Shown here: positions 28,640 through 40,639 of the stretch, one piece after another | How the letters are laid out: each line of letters opens with the position of its first letter | Position numbering within the stretch: the stretch's first letter is position 1 | Assembly (NCBI GenBank): GCA_963556495.2 | Contig: OY747723.1 | Coordinates: forward strand, 11,068,501 to 11,132,500 | Source: Valencia hispanica | Taxonomy: Eukaryota; Chordata; Actinopteri; Cyprinodontiformes; Valenciidae | Length of the DNA stretch: 64,000 nucleotides | Direction: 5' to 3' | Position numbers and translations under genes: made by a program | Notes under the pieces: generated by a model | Databases searched by the model: none | What the model was told of the DNA's origin: nothing | Seen by the model: only the letters and a program-made list of their open reading frames with translations

Positions 28640-31450
28640 ACCTAAAGGATCTTCCTGCATCTATAGGTAACTGGCATTCAGCTGCAGCGTATTTTTCTCT
28701 GCATTGACTACTGTGGGCTTAATGACATTATAGTTAAGAATCGCTACCCTTTTCTTCACATGAATACTGGATTTGATTTATTTAAGGGCGATCGAGTGTT
28801 CACTAAGCTGTACCTCAAAAATGCATCTCACTTGGTCAGGATCAGAGAAAGGGATGAGTAGAAAACCGCATTTATTACCCCTACATGACACAGAGTATTT
28901 GGTTATGCCCTCTGGACTAACCAGTGCACTGGCGGTCTTCCGATCTCTGGTAAATGTTCTCAGAGTCATGATGAGACAGTTTGTTTCTATCTTGACAATT
29001 TTCAAATTTTTTCCAAACATCTAGAAACACAAGAAGCATGTCACATCAGTTTTCCTTTGATTCCTGCTGAACAATGTGCTTATAGAAGCAGAGAAATGAG
29101 AGTTCCACTGTTCCACTACTTTCTTTTTAGGATTTGTTATTTCCCCCAATCAGATCTCCATGGATCCTGAGAAACTTTCAGCAGTGGCTATTTGGTCAGA
29201 ACCCAAAGTCAGGAAACAGCTTCAACGATTCTTAGGGATTGCAAACTTTACAGGAGGTTCATAAGAAATTACAGTCGCTGCTCCCCTCTACGTCTTCACA
29301 TCCTCAAAGATTAGGTTTGCTTGGAATAAACAAGCTGATCATGTTAGGATTAAGGGGTTGTTGCATCTGTTTATGTTAACCATCTGCAGCACGTCTACAC
29401 CAGAGTGCGGAAAATGTTGGAGCTGCAGTCTCCACTGAATTGCGGTTCCTGCAGATGGGCTCTCTGCAGGTGTGCTCTAGCAGGTGTGTTCTCTGCACAT
29501 CTAGTAATCAAGGCCTGCAGGATAAGAGGAGCTGGCTGCCAGTTGTTCAGTGCCTGAGGATTAACCCATGTGGTAACACTGAGCCCTCTACATTCTGATA
29601 AGTTCCTAGTTCTATGTTTCTCCTGACAAATCTTAACTATTTGTGCTCCTTGTTCCAAGGCTCAGCTTCTGGACTCCTCGTGATTCAAACATGCTAGAAA
29701 ATAACCTCTGGATCACCCTCTCTGGACTGGCAACCAGAAGGCTCTTCTTCTTCACCTCCTGCTACCTGAGCAACCTCTCCGCCCTCCAATGCTCCACTCA
29801 TCATGAGCGCCACCTCGGTGTCCTTACTCCAACCTGCCTTCACTCTCTGGACCACCAAACAGATCAGCAGCCCATTATCCACTCACCTGTCCCTGGCGGA
29901 AAACTGGATCATCAGTAAGAAACATTTCCACTCATTCTGTGACTAATCTTAATTCATTATCTCAAATTATCTTCCACCTCCCTGCAGTCCCCCTGATCCC
30001 CCTCTGTGCTGTTAGACCACACCTGGACCATCAGTTTATTCACCATTGTTCAATGAATCTCTTAATCTTCCTTGTTTGTCTCTTGAGTGGTTTTCTGTAT
30101 GTGGGTCAGATCCTTAAAACAAAGCATGATAGATCAGACTTTCAAGAAATTTATGACTCTTCAACTCCACTTTAGTCCTCCATTCTCCAGTTCCTGATAG
30201 TCAACTCATCTTCAAAGTAGACATCTCTGATGTTAGAGTAGGAGCCGTCCTCAGTCAAAAGGTACGATGACAACAAAGTTCATCCTTGTGCATTGTTTTA
30301 AGAGTTTCTCTTCTGCAGAAACAATCTATGCTGTTTGAGATGGGGAACTGTTAGCCGTCAAACTGATGTTGGTGGAATGAAGACATTTGCTGGAAGGAGC
30401 AGAGACACCCTTTTCTTGTGTGGACATACCACAAGAATGTGGAATACATCAAGTCTGCCAAGTGATTGAATCTATGTTAGGCCAGGTGGGTATTACTTTT
30501 CTTTTGCTTCAATTTTACCTCGTCTTGCATACCTAGGACTAAATATCAAACCATGCTCTCTCCAGGATCAAGGAACCTACTCACAACCAGACGAGTGACC
30601 AGGAGGAATTCATCCTTCCTAGACCTATTAGGCTGCCTGTCACTCAATTGGAGCTCGAGGACAAAAATCAAAAGCAGACACAATCAATACCCTATTCCCA
30701 CTATCCTCTGGCTTCCACCCACAGACCTGAAGGTCCGACTGAGTGGATGAATCAGGAGGTGGAGTCCAAGCCTTGCATCCTCTGTGAAGACAACATTACA
30801 ACCTGGTCACAGAACCTGCCATGGGTCACCCTTTAATCCACTGCCACCAGTCTTTCCCCCTTCTACACAGAATTCAAGTCACTGGTGTTCACCATACAAT
30901 AGAAAAAAACAGTCTTTGATACCCTCTGTCCATGTAGAAGCTCTACAATGTCAACATACCCGGAGGAAGGCCAGAAGGAGCCTTCTCTGCACTTCAGCCG
31001 TATACTGAAAGTCAGCCAATTGCCAACATTCTTCAGCCCCTCAATACGTCATTGGGCACAGGGTGTTGTTGTCCACTTGGCATGTCCCTGTCAAGATGAA
31101 ATGTGGAAAACTTGCTCCATGATTCACCAGTCCATACCCCATTGCCAAAGTGGTCAACCCAGTGGCTGTCTAACTCCCCAAAGCCTTCCATAGTTGTCCC
31201 ACTTTCCATGTGTCCCTGTCAAGCTTTGCATCACCTCCAGTCTTGTGGTCTCCTCCAGATCCCCTCCTACCACCCGGTTTATTGATGGTGCACTAGCCTA
31301 CACGGTCGGATGCCTTCTCTGATCCAGGCACTGGGGCTGTGGTCTTCAGTATCTGATTGATTGGGAAGGATATGGCCCAGAAGAACGTTAATGGGTTCCC
31401 GCCAGGAACAGGTTCAACTCCTGTCCATCAGGAGTTGAACCTTTAGGAGG
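28640..31450 (+). mobile_element. Ty3/gypsy (sushi-like, chromodomain) pol remnant
   Basis: Decayed pol region in several frames. RT pieces include a CIDYCGLND motif near 28700 and VMPSGLTSA near 28905. RNase H-like and tether fragments (AVLSQ near 30250, WTYHKNVEYI near 30420) follow, and a chromodomain-like tail (LIDWEGYGPE) lies near 31350. Gag is not visible. A 790-bp solo LTR interrupts it at 29342-30131. Confidence 0.75.
29342..30131. mobile_element. Solo LTR nested in the gypsy pol
   Basis: A non-coding 790-bp insert starting TGTTAGG, flanked by a 5-bp duplication GATCA (29337-29341 and 30132-30136). Sushi-type pol homology stops at one edge and resumes at the other. The right end reads ATGATA in place of the canonical CA end. 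Confidence 0.65.
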
Positions 31451-31582
31451 GGGGGTACTGTACTGATTGACCAGCCTGTTTTCCAGCTTCCATGGTTATT
31501 GACACTCACCATTATCCCACTCATGCCAATCATCTGCACAACCTCAATATTACCATGTGCTGCACCTGCTATGTCACCCATA
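31451..31582 (+). other. Possible 3' non-coding or LTR part of the gypsy element
   Basis: Follows a G-rich polypurine-like stretch (about 31447-31456) and is cut by the Tc1 insertion at 31585. Sequence after 33177 may be its continuation. Confidence 0.35.
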
Positions 31583-31584
31583 TA

Positions 31585-33175
31585 AAGGTCCTTCTAAAAA
31601 AATTAGCATATTGTGATAAAGTTCATTATTTTCCATAATGTAATGATAAAAATTAAACTTTCATATATTTTAGATTCATTGCACACCAACTGAAAAATTT
31701 CAGGTCTTTTATTGTTTTAAAACTGATGATTTTGGCATACAGCTCATGAAAACCCAAAATTCCTATCTCAAAAAATTAGCATATCATGAAAAAGTTCTCT
31801 AAACGAGCAATTAACCTAATCATCTGAATCAACTAATTAACTCTAAACACCTGCAAAAGATTCCTGAGGCTTTTAAAAACTCCCAGCCTGCTTCATTACT
31901 CAAAACCGCAATCATGGGTAAGACTGCCGACCTGACTGCTGCCCAGAAGGCCATCATTGACACCCTCAAGCAAGAGGGTAAGACACAGAAAGAAATTTCT
32001 GAACGAATAGGCTGTTCCCAGAATGCTGTATCAAGGCACCTCAGTGGGAAGTCTGTGGGAAGGAAAAAGTGTGGCAGAAAACGCTTCACAACGAGAAGAG
32101 GTGACCGGACCCTGAGGAAGATTGTGGAGAAGGACCGATTCCAGACCTTGGGGGACTTGCGGAAGCAGTGAACTGAGTCTGGAGTAGAAACATCCAGAGC
32201 CACCGTGCACAGGCGTGTGCAGGAAATGGGCTACAAGCCACTTTTGAACCAGAAACAGCGGCAGAAGCGCCTGACCTGGGCTACAGAGAAGCAGCACTGG
32301 ACTGTTGCTCAGTGGTCCAAAGTACTTTTTTCGGATGAAAGCAAATTTTGCATGTCATTCGGAAATCAAGGTGCCAGAGTCTGGAGGAAGACTGGGGAGA
32401 AGGAAATGCCAAAATGCCTGAAGTCCAGTGTCAAGTACCCACAGTCAGTGATGGTCTGGGGTGCCATGTCAGCTGCTGGTGTTGGTCCACTGTGTTTTAT
32501 CAAGGGCAGGGTCAATGCAGCAAGCTATCAGGAGATTTTGGCGCACTTCATGCATCCATCTGCTGAAAAGCTTTATGGAGATGAAGATTTCATTTTTCAG
32601 CACGACCTGGCACCTGCTCACAGTGCCAAAACCACTGGTAAATGGTTTACTGACCATGGTATTACTGTGCTCAATTGGCCTGCCAACTCTCCTGACCTGA
32701 ACCCCATAGAGAATCTGTGGGATATTGTGAAGAGGAAGTTGAGAGACGCAAGACCCAACACTCTGGATGAGCTTTAGGCCGCTATCGAAGCATCCTGGGC
32801 CTCCATAATACCTCAGCAGTGCCACAGGCTGATTGCCTCCATGCCACGCCGCATTGAAGCAGTCTTTTCTGCAAAAGGATTCCCGACCATGTATTGAGTG
32901 CATAACTGAACATAATTATTTGAAGGTTGACTTTTTTTGTATTAAAAACACTTTTCTTTTATTGGTCGGCTGAAATATGCTAATTTTTTGAGATTGGAAT
33001 TTTGGGTTTTCATGAGCTGTTTGTCAAAATCATCAGTTTTAAAACAATAAAAGACCTGAAGTATTTCAGTTGGTGTGCAATGAATCTTAAATATAGGAAA
33101 GTTTAATTTTTATCATTACATTATGGAAAATAATTAACTTTATCACAATATGCTAATTTTTTTGAGAAGGACCTG
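31585..33175 (+). mobile_element. Near full-length Tc1 element, 1.6 kb
   Basis: Terminal inverted repeats (AGGTCCTTCT...AAATTAGCATATTG on both ends) flanked by TA at 31583-31584 and 33176-33177. It contains a transposase gene with two point stops. Confidence 0.85.
31914..32897 (+). pseudogene. Tc1 transposase, two premature stops
   Basis: One frame throughout, about 327 codons. It starts with the paired helix-turn-helix region (AIIDTLKQEGKTQKEISERI and a GRKRFTTRR AT-hook-like stretch). The catalytic Asp residues are in FSDESKF and FQHDLAPAH, and the Glu in PDLNPIENLW. TGA at 32169-32171 stands at a tryptophan position and TAG at 32775-32777 at a probable lysine position. No frameshift, so the copy is fairly young. 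Confidence 0.85.
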
Positions 33176-33177
33176 TA

Positions 33178-33606
33178 TGATCTGCTCCACCAGCCATTCT
33201 CCACCAGATTATCAAAAGCCTTGTGAGTAAATGTCCAGCATTCTTTTCATGCCTGATTTCCTGTTCATGACCTTGTTTTGCCGCACATATTACCCTTCCT
33301 TGTCTTGCCTTCCCTGGAAACCACATTTGGATTTTTTTTTGTGACTTTCCGACATCTGCCCCTAGCCTACTCCCTACTACATTGTTCAGTCATCTGCCTC
33401 TGTTTCTGACCCTCGCTTCCCTCCCAACTACACTATTCCCTTTTGACTTGTCCGCGCCAGCAGTGACGTCAACCACAAGAGGGGATTTCCCAAGATCTTT
33501 CCTTGTATAACAAGGGTCTCACAAAGGGACCCTGGCCACTCAACTGATGCATTATTTTTAATGCACGTTATATTTGTCTTTGTTGATCTTATTTTAAAAG
33601 CATGTT
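33178..33606. other. Possible remainder of the gypsy LTR, otherwise unrecognised
   Basis: Pyrimidine-rich, non-coding. It may continue the sequence cut at 31582, but no paired LTR was matched. Confidence 0.3.
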
Positions 33607-33616
33607 TGAACATAAC

Positions 33617-33990
33617 CATCCATCCATCCATTTTCCATACCCGTCCATCCTATGTAGGGTTGCGGGGTGGCTGGTGCCTATCTCCAGCAGTCAAGGGGCG
33701 AGAGGCAGGGTACACCCTGGACAGGTCGCCAGTCCATCGCAGGGCAACACAGAGACATACAGGACAAACAACCATGTACGCACACACTCATACCTAAGGG
33801 CAATTTAGAGCCAATTCACCTAACAGTCATGTTTTTGGACTGTGGGAGGAAGCCGGAGTACCCGGAGAGAACCCACGCATGCACAGGGAGAACATGCAAA
33901 CTCCATGCAGAAAGACCCCAGGCTGGGATTTGAACCCAGGACCTTCTTGCTGCAAGGCAACAGTGCTACCAACTGCGCCACTGTGCAGCC
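33617..33990 (-). mobile_element. tRNA-derived SINE with Rex3/RTE-type tail
   Basis: On the minus strand the head has an A box TGGCGCAGTTGG (33969-33980) and a B box GGTTCAAATCC (33926-33936), as in RNA polymerase III tRNA promoters. The body follows, and the tail ends in ATGGATGGATGG repeats as in the Rex3 copy at 1-1237. A 10-bp duplication TGAACATAAC flanks it (33607-33616, 33991-34000). Confidence 0.9.
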
Positions 33991-34000
33991 TGAACATAAC

Positions 34001-34709
34001 CATAGCGACCAAAAAGCATTGGGAAGCAAAGAGGATGTTACATATGTTATGATGTTGGTGCAATGTTACGGAAATGCTAATAAAGTAACAAGCACACAAT
34101 GGATTTACACATATTTAAAAATAATCCAGTTAATATGCTGGTTGTTTTTATTTTGTTGCATTTATCCACCAGTCTGTGTGAAAATTGTCTATTAAACCAG
34201 TCCGTGGCAAAAAATGGTTAGAGACCGTTATTTTAAGGCATAGTCAAAGCTTTGACTATTCATAAACTTAAAATATTCCGGCCCTTGCAGTAGATTTCGT
34301 CATAGATTTCTCTTTTTAGTTTTTATTTTTTTATTTAAAATAATTTGTATCTAAGCAAGGGGGAAAAATCATTTTACACTTTTCTAAGCTGTTAAATGTA
34401 AAATGATAACAGCAACATCTCCTTCCGGTATTAACTTGTTACCCTGTGATCTGCATTAAAATCTGAGGCTCCTGCACAAATGGTACTTCAATTATGTAGG
34501 CTTAATTTAGTCTCTAGGGTCATTAAGATTGAAGAATGTTTTTTTTCTTAAGACAAAATTGACTTTAAAAATACAAGTAGTGCAAGACTAATTCTGCATC
34601 TGAAAAAAAGGGAAAAACTAAAGGAAGTTCCATCAGAACCACATTTAGGGGTAAACATTTAAATTATATTTGCTTAAAGCCTAAAACTTATATGTAACAC
34701 CAGACTCAC
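34001..34709. other. Start of dpp10 intron 3 (gene read leftward), nothing else recognised
   Basis: AT-rich, no repeat recognised. The intron continues leftward past the window edge if the gene is intact. Confidence 0.5.
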
Positions 34710-34805
34710 CATTGATCCACCTGGCTTCTGGGTCGTGAATTTGGAACTCTGTTTTGAACAGATCCTCCACAGTCAGCTTGGACTTGCTGCTTTCGGGAGG
34801 CTCAG
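34710..34805 (-). CDS. dpp10: DPP10-like exon 3
   Basis: 96-bp minus-strand exon. Acceptor CTTTCCAG lies just upstream and donor GTGAGT just downstream. With one base carried from exon 2 it reads TEPPESSKSKLTVEDLF and ends in IHDPEARWIN, the start of the extracellular region of DPP6/DPP10 proteins, which bind Kv4 channels and set A-type current kinetics. RWIN is closer to DPP10 as I recall it. Phase 1 at both borders fits the neighbouring exon. Confidence 0.8.
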
Positions 34806-34907
34806 CTGGAAAGCAACAACACAATCAAATTCTTGTCAGCACAGTAACCACTGAAGAGCAAAACATAGCAATATGTTTATGTTCAAATAAGATGAAATTC
34901 AACGTAC

Positions 34908-35022
34908 TAGGCGTGAGCACGACTACTGACAAGGTGATGAGCGAGCAGACCACCACTATCACCAGGAGAGAGATGGCGATGCCCTTCCAATTCCTCTGTG
35001 GGGGGCTAACATCCACAAACTC
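34908..35022 (-). CDS. dpp10: DPP10-like exon 2, transmembrane segment
   Basis: 115-bp exon between acceptor TTTGCAG (35023-35025 is the CAG) and donor GTACGT (34902-34907). It reads [14 protein letters not shown], then the single membrane span [20 protein letters not shown]. The [11 protein letters not shown] block and the following signal-anchor span are highly characteristic of DPP6/DPP10. Phase 0 at its start and phase 1 at its end agree with exons 1 and 3; the intron between exons 2 and 3 is only 102 bp. Confidence 0.88.
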
Positions 35023-35039
35023 CTGCAAACCCAGGAAAA

Positions 35040-35680
35040 AAGATCACAGATAAGTAGAAAATAAATGGGATTAAAACTGCATTGGTCAACAACATGAGTA
35101 GAAGCATCCCCCCTCTCCGGCTACGAGAGTTTTCTTCACGTCCAGTTTATTAAACTTGGAACATTAAATTTACAGAGCTAATGATTAAATATCCCTCTGT
35201 GAATAAATTATTTATTTTTTACAATTTAAGAAATTACCTTCCAGATGGAAGATCAGATATAAAATCGGAAGTGCTTGTTTTGAAGACATTTAACTGCATG
35301 GTAAAAGCAAATGCAGAGTAATCATAGCTTCTAAACAAAAGATTATCCACAGAAATAGTTGTTTTTGATTATTTTCTTCCTTTTGGGGGGGGGGGGGGGG
35401 GGGGTTATAACCGAAGATTTTGTATGGATGCTTTCAACTCTTATTTGAAAAGGTCACAGCAATCTTCGACGATGAAGGTTTAATCTGGAGCTACAACTCG
35501 AACAAAAATGGACCAGAAGATGCAGGCTTTCAGTTTAACCTCACATTATGAACTGGAGACTGACCAATGTGAGTTCAGATGCTTTCAGCAGGGACACAGC
35601 AGGGGTGCTGTAATATACACCTGACATCTGGACGTCTCTAAGAGACAGAGAAATATCGAGGAAGGCAGTAAAGCATTGTT
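35040..35680. other. dpp10 intron 1, no gene; contains an 18-base G run
   Basis: The G run at about 35386-35404 is the only notable feature. Confidence 0.5.
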
Positions 35681-35688
35681 GACATAAC

Positions 35689-36109
35689 TAGGGATGCACC
35701 GATATGAAAAGTTGGGCCGATACCGATGTCCGATATTAATCCCGCTGTTATGGCCGATAACCGATACGCACCGATATGGTATACAGTATATTTCCCTACA
35801 CTTTCGACACCGTGGAAAATCAACCACACCATCTACATCGCTTCTCTGCTTGAGTTAAACACCCCCACATTCTTGCGCTGCATCACTATCGCTGTCACAT
35901 GACCAAACAAACACCACATGGATAACCCCCCCCCCCCCACACACACACACACACACGAAACACAGACAGAAACGTCAAAAAGATGGAAATAAATAAACAT
36001 TGGTTGTTAATATCGGCCCTCTGTTACTTATCGGACCGATGCCGATACGTTAAAAAACACCCAACATCGGCCAATGCCGATGTTGATGCCGATATATCGT
36101 GCATCCCTA
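35689..36109. mobile_element. Non-autonomous hAT element, 421 bp
   Basis: Terminal repeats TAGGGATGCAC and GTGCATCCCTA with a perfect 8-bp duplication GACATAAC (35681-35688, 36110-36117). The interior is rich in GCCGATA-type motifs, with a C run and an AC microsatellite at about 35928-35957. Confidence 0.9.
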
Positions 36110-36279
36110 GACATAACAAAAAGCGTCTTAGTGGATTTCCTATATGTTAACAAAATAGAAAGGCAAGAGAAATAGTTGCTTCAAAAACAGCTAAAATCCA
36201 AGGTACTCTTAACCTTCAAATTCTTAGGTAAATGAATAGGAAGAGTAAGCCCCTCCCAGTTAATACATCTCTCATCATC

Positions 36280-36610
36280 TTAGATGTTTCTGGGGAAGAT
36301 AAACAGTCCCCACAGCATGATGCTACCACTACCATGCTTTATCATGGGAATTATGTCTTCAGGATGATCCTTTTTTTTTTTCTACACTTTGTGCTTTGCA
36401 TGGTGGCTAAACAAAAATGTTGTTTCATCTTCTCTTACATGTTTGGTTTCTCTCCTACTTGACTGCAAATAAATATGTTCCCTGTCAATATTATCTCCCA
36501 CCTGAACCATGGATCTCTGCTGCTCCTGCAGAGTTACAGTGACCCTCTTGGCTAATTCTTTGATGATTGATCTCCTTGCTCAGGCAGTCAGTTTAGATGG
36601 AGTGAGATTT
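36280..36610 (-). mobile_element. Tc1 transposase relic
   Basis: Minus-strand remnants: CCCCACAGCATGATGCTACC near 36309 and a CTCTTGGCTAATTCTTTGATG block near 36545 are recognisable Tc1 coding stretches. Heavily decayed. Confidence 0.55.
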
Positions 36611-37129
36611 ACTTCTGAACGTAGTTGGTTGGACTGGATGTTATTTAGAAGTATCATATTAAAGTAGGTTAGATAAAAATGCACACCAAATTGTTACTTT
36701 CTATTTTAAAAATGTAAAAACTATGAATTCTTTACCTTCTACTTCATGATTTTGAACAATTCTTGCAATGTTGTCCCATTGCATGATATCCCAACAAAAT
36801 CTATGAAAGTGTGAAGCTGTAACATGACAAGATGTAAAAAGTATAAGCTACGAGTAAACTGTTGTCAACAAAACTACAGTACTTTTTTTTTAAATTTAGA
36901 TATCAAGGAATACAATAGCATCTTCCAATAAAAGCACTTTAAATTTGCTCCTCGTCTCAGACACAAAATTGTAAAAAATAGTCTGAGACATAAAGGGTGG
37001 CAAAATGAAAGAAATAAACTATCAAAACAATAGGATAATAAACACAAAGATGTGAAATATCGAAATGAAACTTGCTTATGTGAGTTATATCATATTAAAA
37101 AAAAGTTCCTCCTTCTGGAATAATGTCCA
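36611..37129. other. dpp10 intron 1, nothing recognised
   Basis: No coding or repeat structure that I can name. Confidence 0.45.
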
Positions 37130-37420
37130 AATGTGATCAAAGTAGATATGTTTTGCCATAATGCACAGTACCATGTTTAGAGGAAACCAAACACAGCATA
37201 TCCGCACTAACTCCTGATACCAATGGTCAAGCACGGTGGTGGAGGATTGATGTGGGCTGGGCATCTTGGAGTCAATGAGTCAACGATGAACTCATCTGTT
37301 TACCAAAGAATTATAGACCCAAATGTCAGCCAAAAAAGTCTGAGAACTGAAGCGTTCCTCCTTTCTTTGATGAAAAATGATGTGCAGATTTGTCCTACCT
37401 CATACAATGTCTAGTCATGC
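37130..37420 (+). mobile_element. Tc1 transposase relic
   Basis: Plus-strand remnant with GTCAAGCACGGTGGTGGAGG (about 37225) and ATTATAGACCCAAATGTCAG (about 37309), standard Tc1 transposase stretches, with frame breaks. Confidence 0.55.
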
Positions 37421-39089
37421 TCTGTACCATGCCAAGCACATCTAGTTTTTGCCATCAAAATGCTAAGAAAAAACAAAATACATAAGCATGTATTCTCTCA
37501 TGAGATAAGTTAATTAGATAGTTTTAAGTCTCAAAGCTATTTCAAAATTTAGTTCATTAACTCAGTTGGTAACATTTAATCAAGACTTCTCAGTCTGTGA
37601 TTCTCAAAAAAGAAAAAGAGCAAATAAATCACTGGGATTTGCATTTTTTAACAACACATTGACATAAAAATTTGTTACTTGTCGGCTTAGTCCTTTTTAA
37701 AAAAGGTATACAATAAAGCTTTATTATTATTATTATTATATAACATCACATTTTTGTGCAAAAAAAGCAACAATATTGCTCATATTTTAGCATCTTTATC
37801 AGACGAGATGAAAAGTGCATACCATATTGCATTCACATTAAACCCAATGGGTATGTAGGCTTCGTTATATTTCCTGGTCTTTTTGTCGGCTACCGTCATT
37901 TGTTTAACTTGCCTCTGGCGCCTCTTCCGCTTTTTCCCTGTCACAAACTTCTGCATTTCTTTATTCTCTGTACATTGGTGTACCTACGTAGACTACTTCT
38001 TCCGCTGATTTGAACAGTTATTCTGTTGATTACTTTGAGCACTGCTTCCACCTGGCTACTGGCCTGTTTATTGTTCAAACATGAATAACGACACTAATAC
38101 AAAGAAATACCCCCCTCACAGCGCCCCACTATTTGAGAAGTACTAATCTAAGAGGAGGATTTGAGTAAAAGGATGGAAATTGAGTTTTAAAGTGGTTATT
38201 TGATGACAGATATGCTCATGCCATAGAGTGATTACAGAGGTGAGAGCAGAAGAGTAGCTCTTCCTCATGCTGAGGGTAATTGAGGCTCTTCTAACAGCAC
38301 TTGGTGTTGCAGCAATATGACATCCCAATAATTGTTTTTGCCTTTATTTCTATCCGTAAGAGTCTGGAGTCACAGCTGTAACCCTGAGCAGTGGCTATTT
38401 TATTTGACACGTTCAAAAATACGAAGCTTACCACTTAAAACAGGTATCCTGGCGGAGTTAGAGGTGTGTTATTACTCTTCCACATGCAACTGAAGGCAAA
38501 GGTGGTAATTTAATTCAAGAGTCATTTTTAGCCATGTGCTTTCTGCACTTCTCTCTTGTTTCGTAGCTTAAAATGCTGCCTTATAAACCAAGGCAGCTGG
38601 TTATATTACAAACAAAACTGTTAACAGAAAATCTTAGGATAGAGTAAGAAAATGTCACAACCTCAGGGGAAAAAAAGAATAAAGCAATCTGCCTTAAAAA
38701 TAGGAAATGCAGGACCAAATAAGATAAGTAGCAGATGTGTAACATAATGCCAAGTCAGAAAGACACTTGCAATGATTGTTATGGGTAATTAATGGCATAA
38801 AATGGAGAAGCAAAGTCAGATAGATTGGAAAATGTTATAATTACCCCATCCCTGACATTGATTTTTCTGTATATCTTAGGAATAAAGTAGCAGATGTGTA
38901 ACAGAATGCCAGAAAAAGATCCACAATGTCATTCACAGGCCAGAGTAAGTTTGGGAGACATTTTCTGTTTAAGATCAGTTTTTCAGCAAGGTCATTTCTA
39001 TTTGCTAAATGCAGGAATAATAAGATATATTTTTATATTATGTTCTTTATATTCATAGATTTACACACGTGTTTTTAGTATTTGGATGT
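37421..39089. other. dpp10 intron 1, mostly unrecognised
   Basis: A TAT microsatellite lies at about 37716-37740. A short direct repeat (AAGTAGCAGATGTGTAACA type) occurs at about 38722 and 38885. No genes seen. Confidence 0.45.
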
Positions 39090-39397
39090 CCTTCACCCAC
39101 TTTGTCACTAATTTGGCAGTGGGCTTAGGATCATTGTCCATCAGGAGACCCATTTGTGCCCAAGCCTCATAATGCCATTTTTTTTGTGAAAAGCCCCAGT
39201 CCCACCTGCAGCAGAACAATCACACAGCATGATGCTGCCATACTTCAGGTGGTGTTCAGGTTCACATGCTTTTACATTTGCAAACTGTAGTCTGGCTTTT
39301 TATATTGTTTTTGGAGTAATGGCTGGACATTCTCCTGGGTTTTATACTTGTAGAGATCCACATCTCTCTTTCTTATACCTTGGTTGATTTGTGTATG

Positions 39398-39400
<3 letters not shown>
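39090..39400 (-). mobile_element. Tc1 transposase relic
   Basis: GGATCATTGTCCATCAGGAG near 39130 and CAGCATGATGCTGCCATAC near 39226 are reverse-complement Tc1 coding stretches. A (TA)n run follows at 39401-39430. Confidence 0.55.
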
Positions 39401-39430
<30 letters not shown>

Positions 39431-39435
<5 letters not shown>

Positions 39436-40639
39436 TAGATAGTAATTATTTAGCTCCAAACTAAATATTTAGTTAGGAAGCTAAATATCTCATTCCTAAA
39501 ATAAATATTTAGCTTGTTAACTTAATATTTAGTTTGAAACTGTGACATATATAAATAAATATATAACATGGACAATATGACTTTGAAACATTAACCACTT
39601 TTTTCTTTTATGATAGGCTAAATGACCCAAATTATTAATTTTTGACTGTGTAACTTTACAAGCACCACCCCATTGTTGGGATTCTATCTATGGGAAGTAC
39701 TCCTAATGAGTATAATTTCGGTTGTCTTTACTAAAATTGGGTTGTGAAGACACCTAATTGAGTTTTAGATGTTTTCATTTAACTAAGATTTGCCAGAAAA
39801 TCTGTTTCAGAATATTGTTAAAATGATCGTTTACAGGTAACTATTTTTGGATCTTTTAACAAAGGATTTGTGTTTACAGTGACACAGACCAGAATAACAA
39901 AATTGATTTAGCTTTTTCTTCTTCTTCCAAAATACAACAGCAGAATATGCATGGTAAACATGAGAAGATAAAGAGGCACAGAACCATCCGTATCACATGT
40001 GCAGCTGCTGAAATGGACAGTGTTTAAGCAATGAAGCAAGAGGAAGTGATTTCCAGTGATACACTTAGCAGTAGGTAGAGTTTTTCTTGACACACTCTCT
40101 GAGCCATCATCGACTTCTCTGTAAGCATTAGTTCAACATCTCAGAGCTAATTCCCGCCATGCTCCCTGTACGCTTCATCAGACATGGTTAGCTGCAAAAG
40201 CATGGTCGTCGGGCTCGCATCAGTGAACAGCAAAGCAGGCAAGGAAGTCAAGTGTGCGTGTTGGTGTTTGGGGTTACTGCAGTGTGCGTAGGATGGAGAG
40301 TTTAAGGACACAAAAATGCATCGGAGATTTAAATTTAAATTCGGTGGGAAACTGGAAACCGGTTGAGAGATGTCTCTAACTGGATATGTGCTGAGTCGGA
40401 TCACACAACAAATCCCCTACGGATGTCCAGTGTGAACAATGCAGAGTGGCAGATAATTGTCAGAGTAATTGGCGCAGCTAGAAAGCAAACATAGTGCATT
40501 CAAATGCCACAAGCAGGGCCAGACTAAACATTTTTTTGGCCCTGAACAGAATTTAATTTGGAGCCCCATTTCCATTTAAACAACCCAGCCCATCACCAAC
40601 CAACCACCAAAGCACTATAAACCAGGAGTGGTGCAGAAT
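39431..40639. other. dpp10 intron 1, nothing recognised
   Basis: No gene, RNA gene or named repeat seen. Confidence 0.4.

Noticed and set aside
27801..31582. One complete gypsy element with paired LTRs
   Set aside because: The LTR-like block at 27801-28357 and the sequence after 31450 do not match each other well, so I cannot pair them as LTRs of one element.
33926..33980. Functional tRNA gene
   Set aside because: A and B boxes are present, but the body does not fold into a complete tRNA and the unit has SINE structure with a target duplication.
34740..35053. Plus-strand 99-codon frame near the dpp10 exons
   Set aside because: Antisense to two exons with conserved protein sequence and splice sites.
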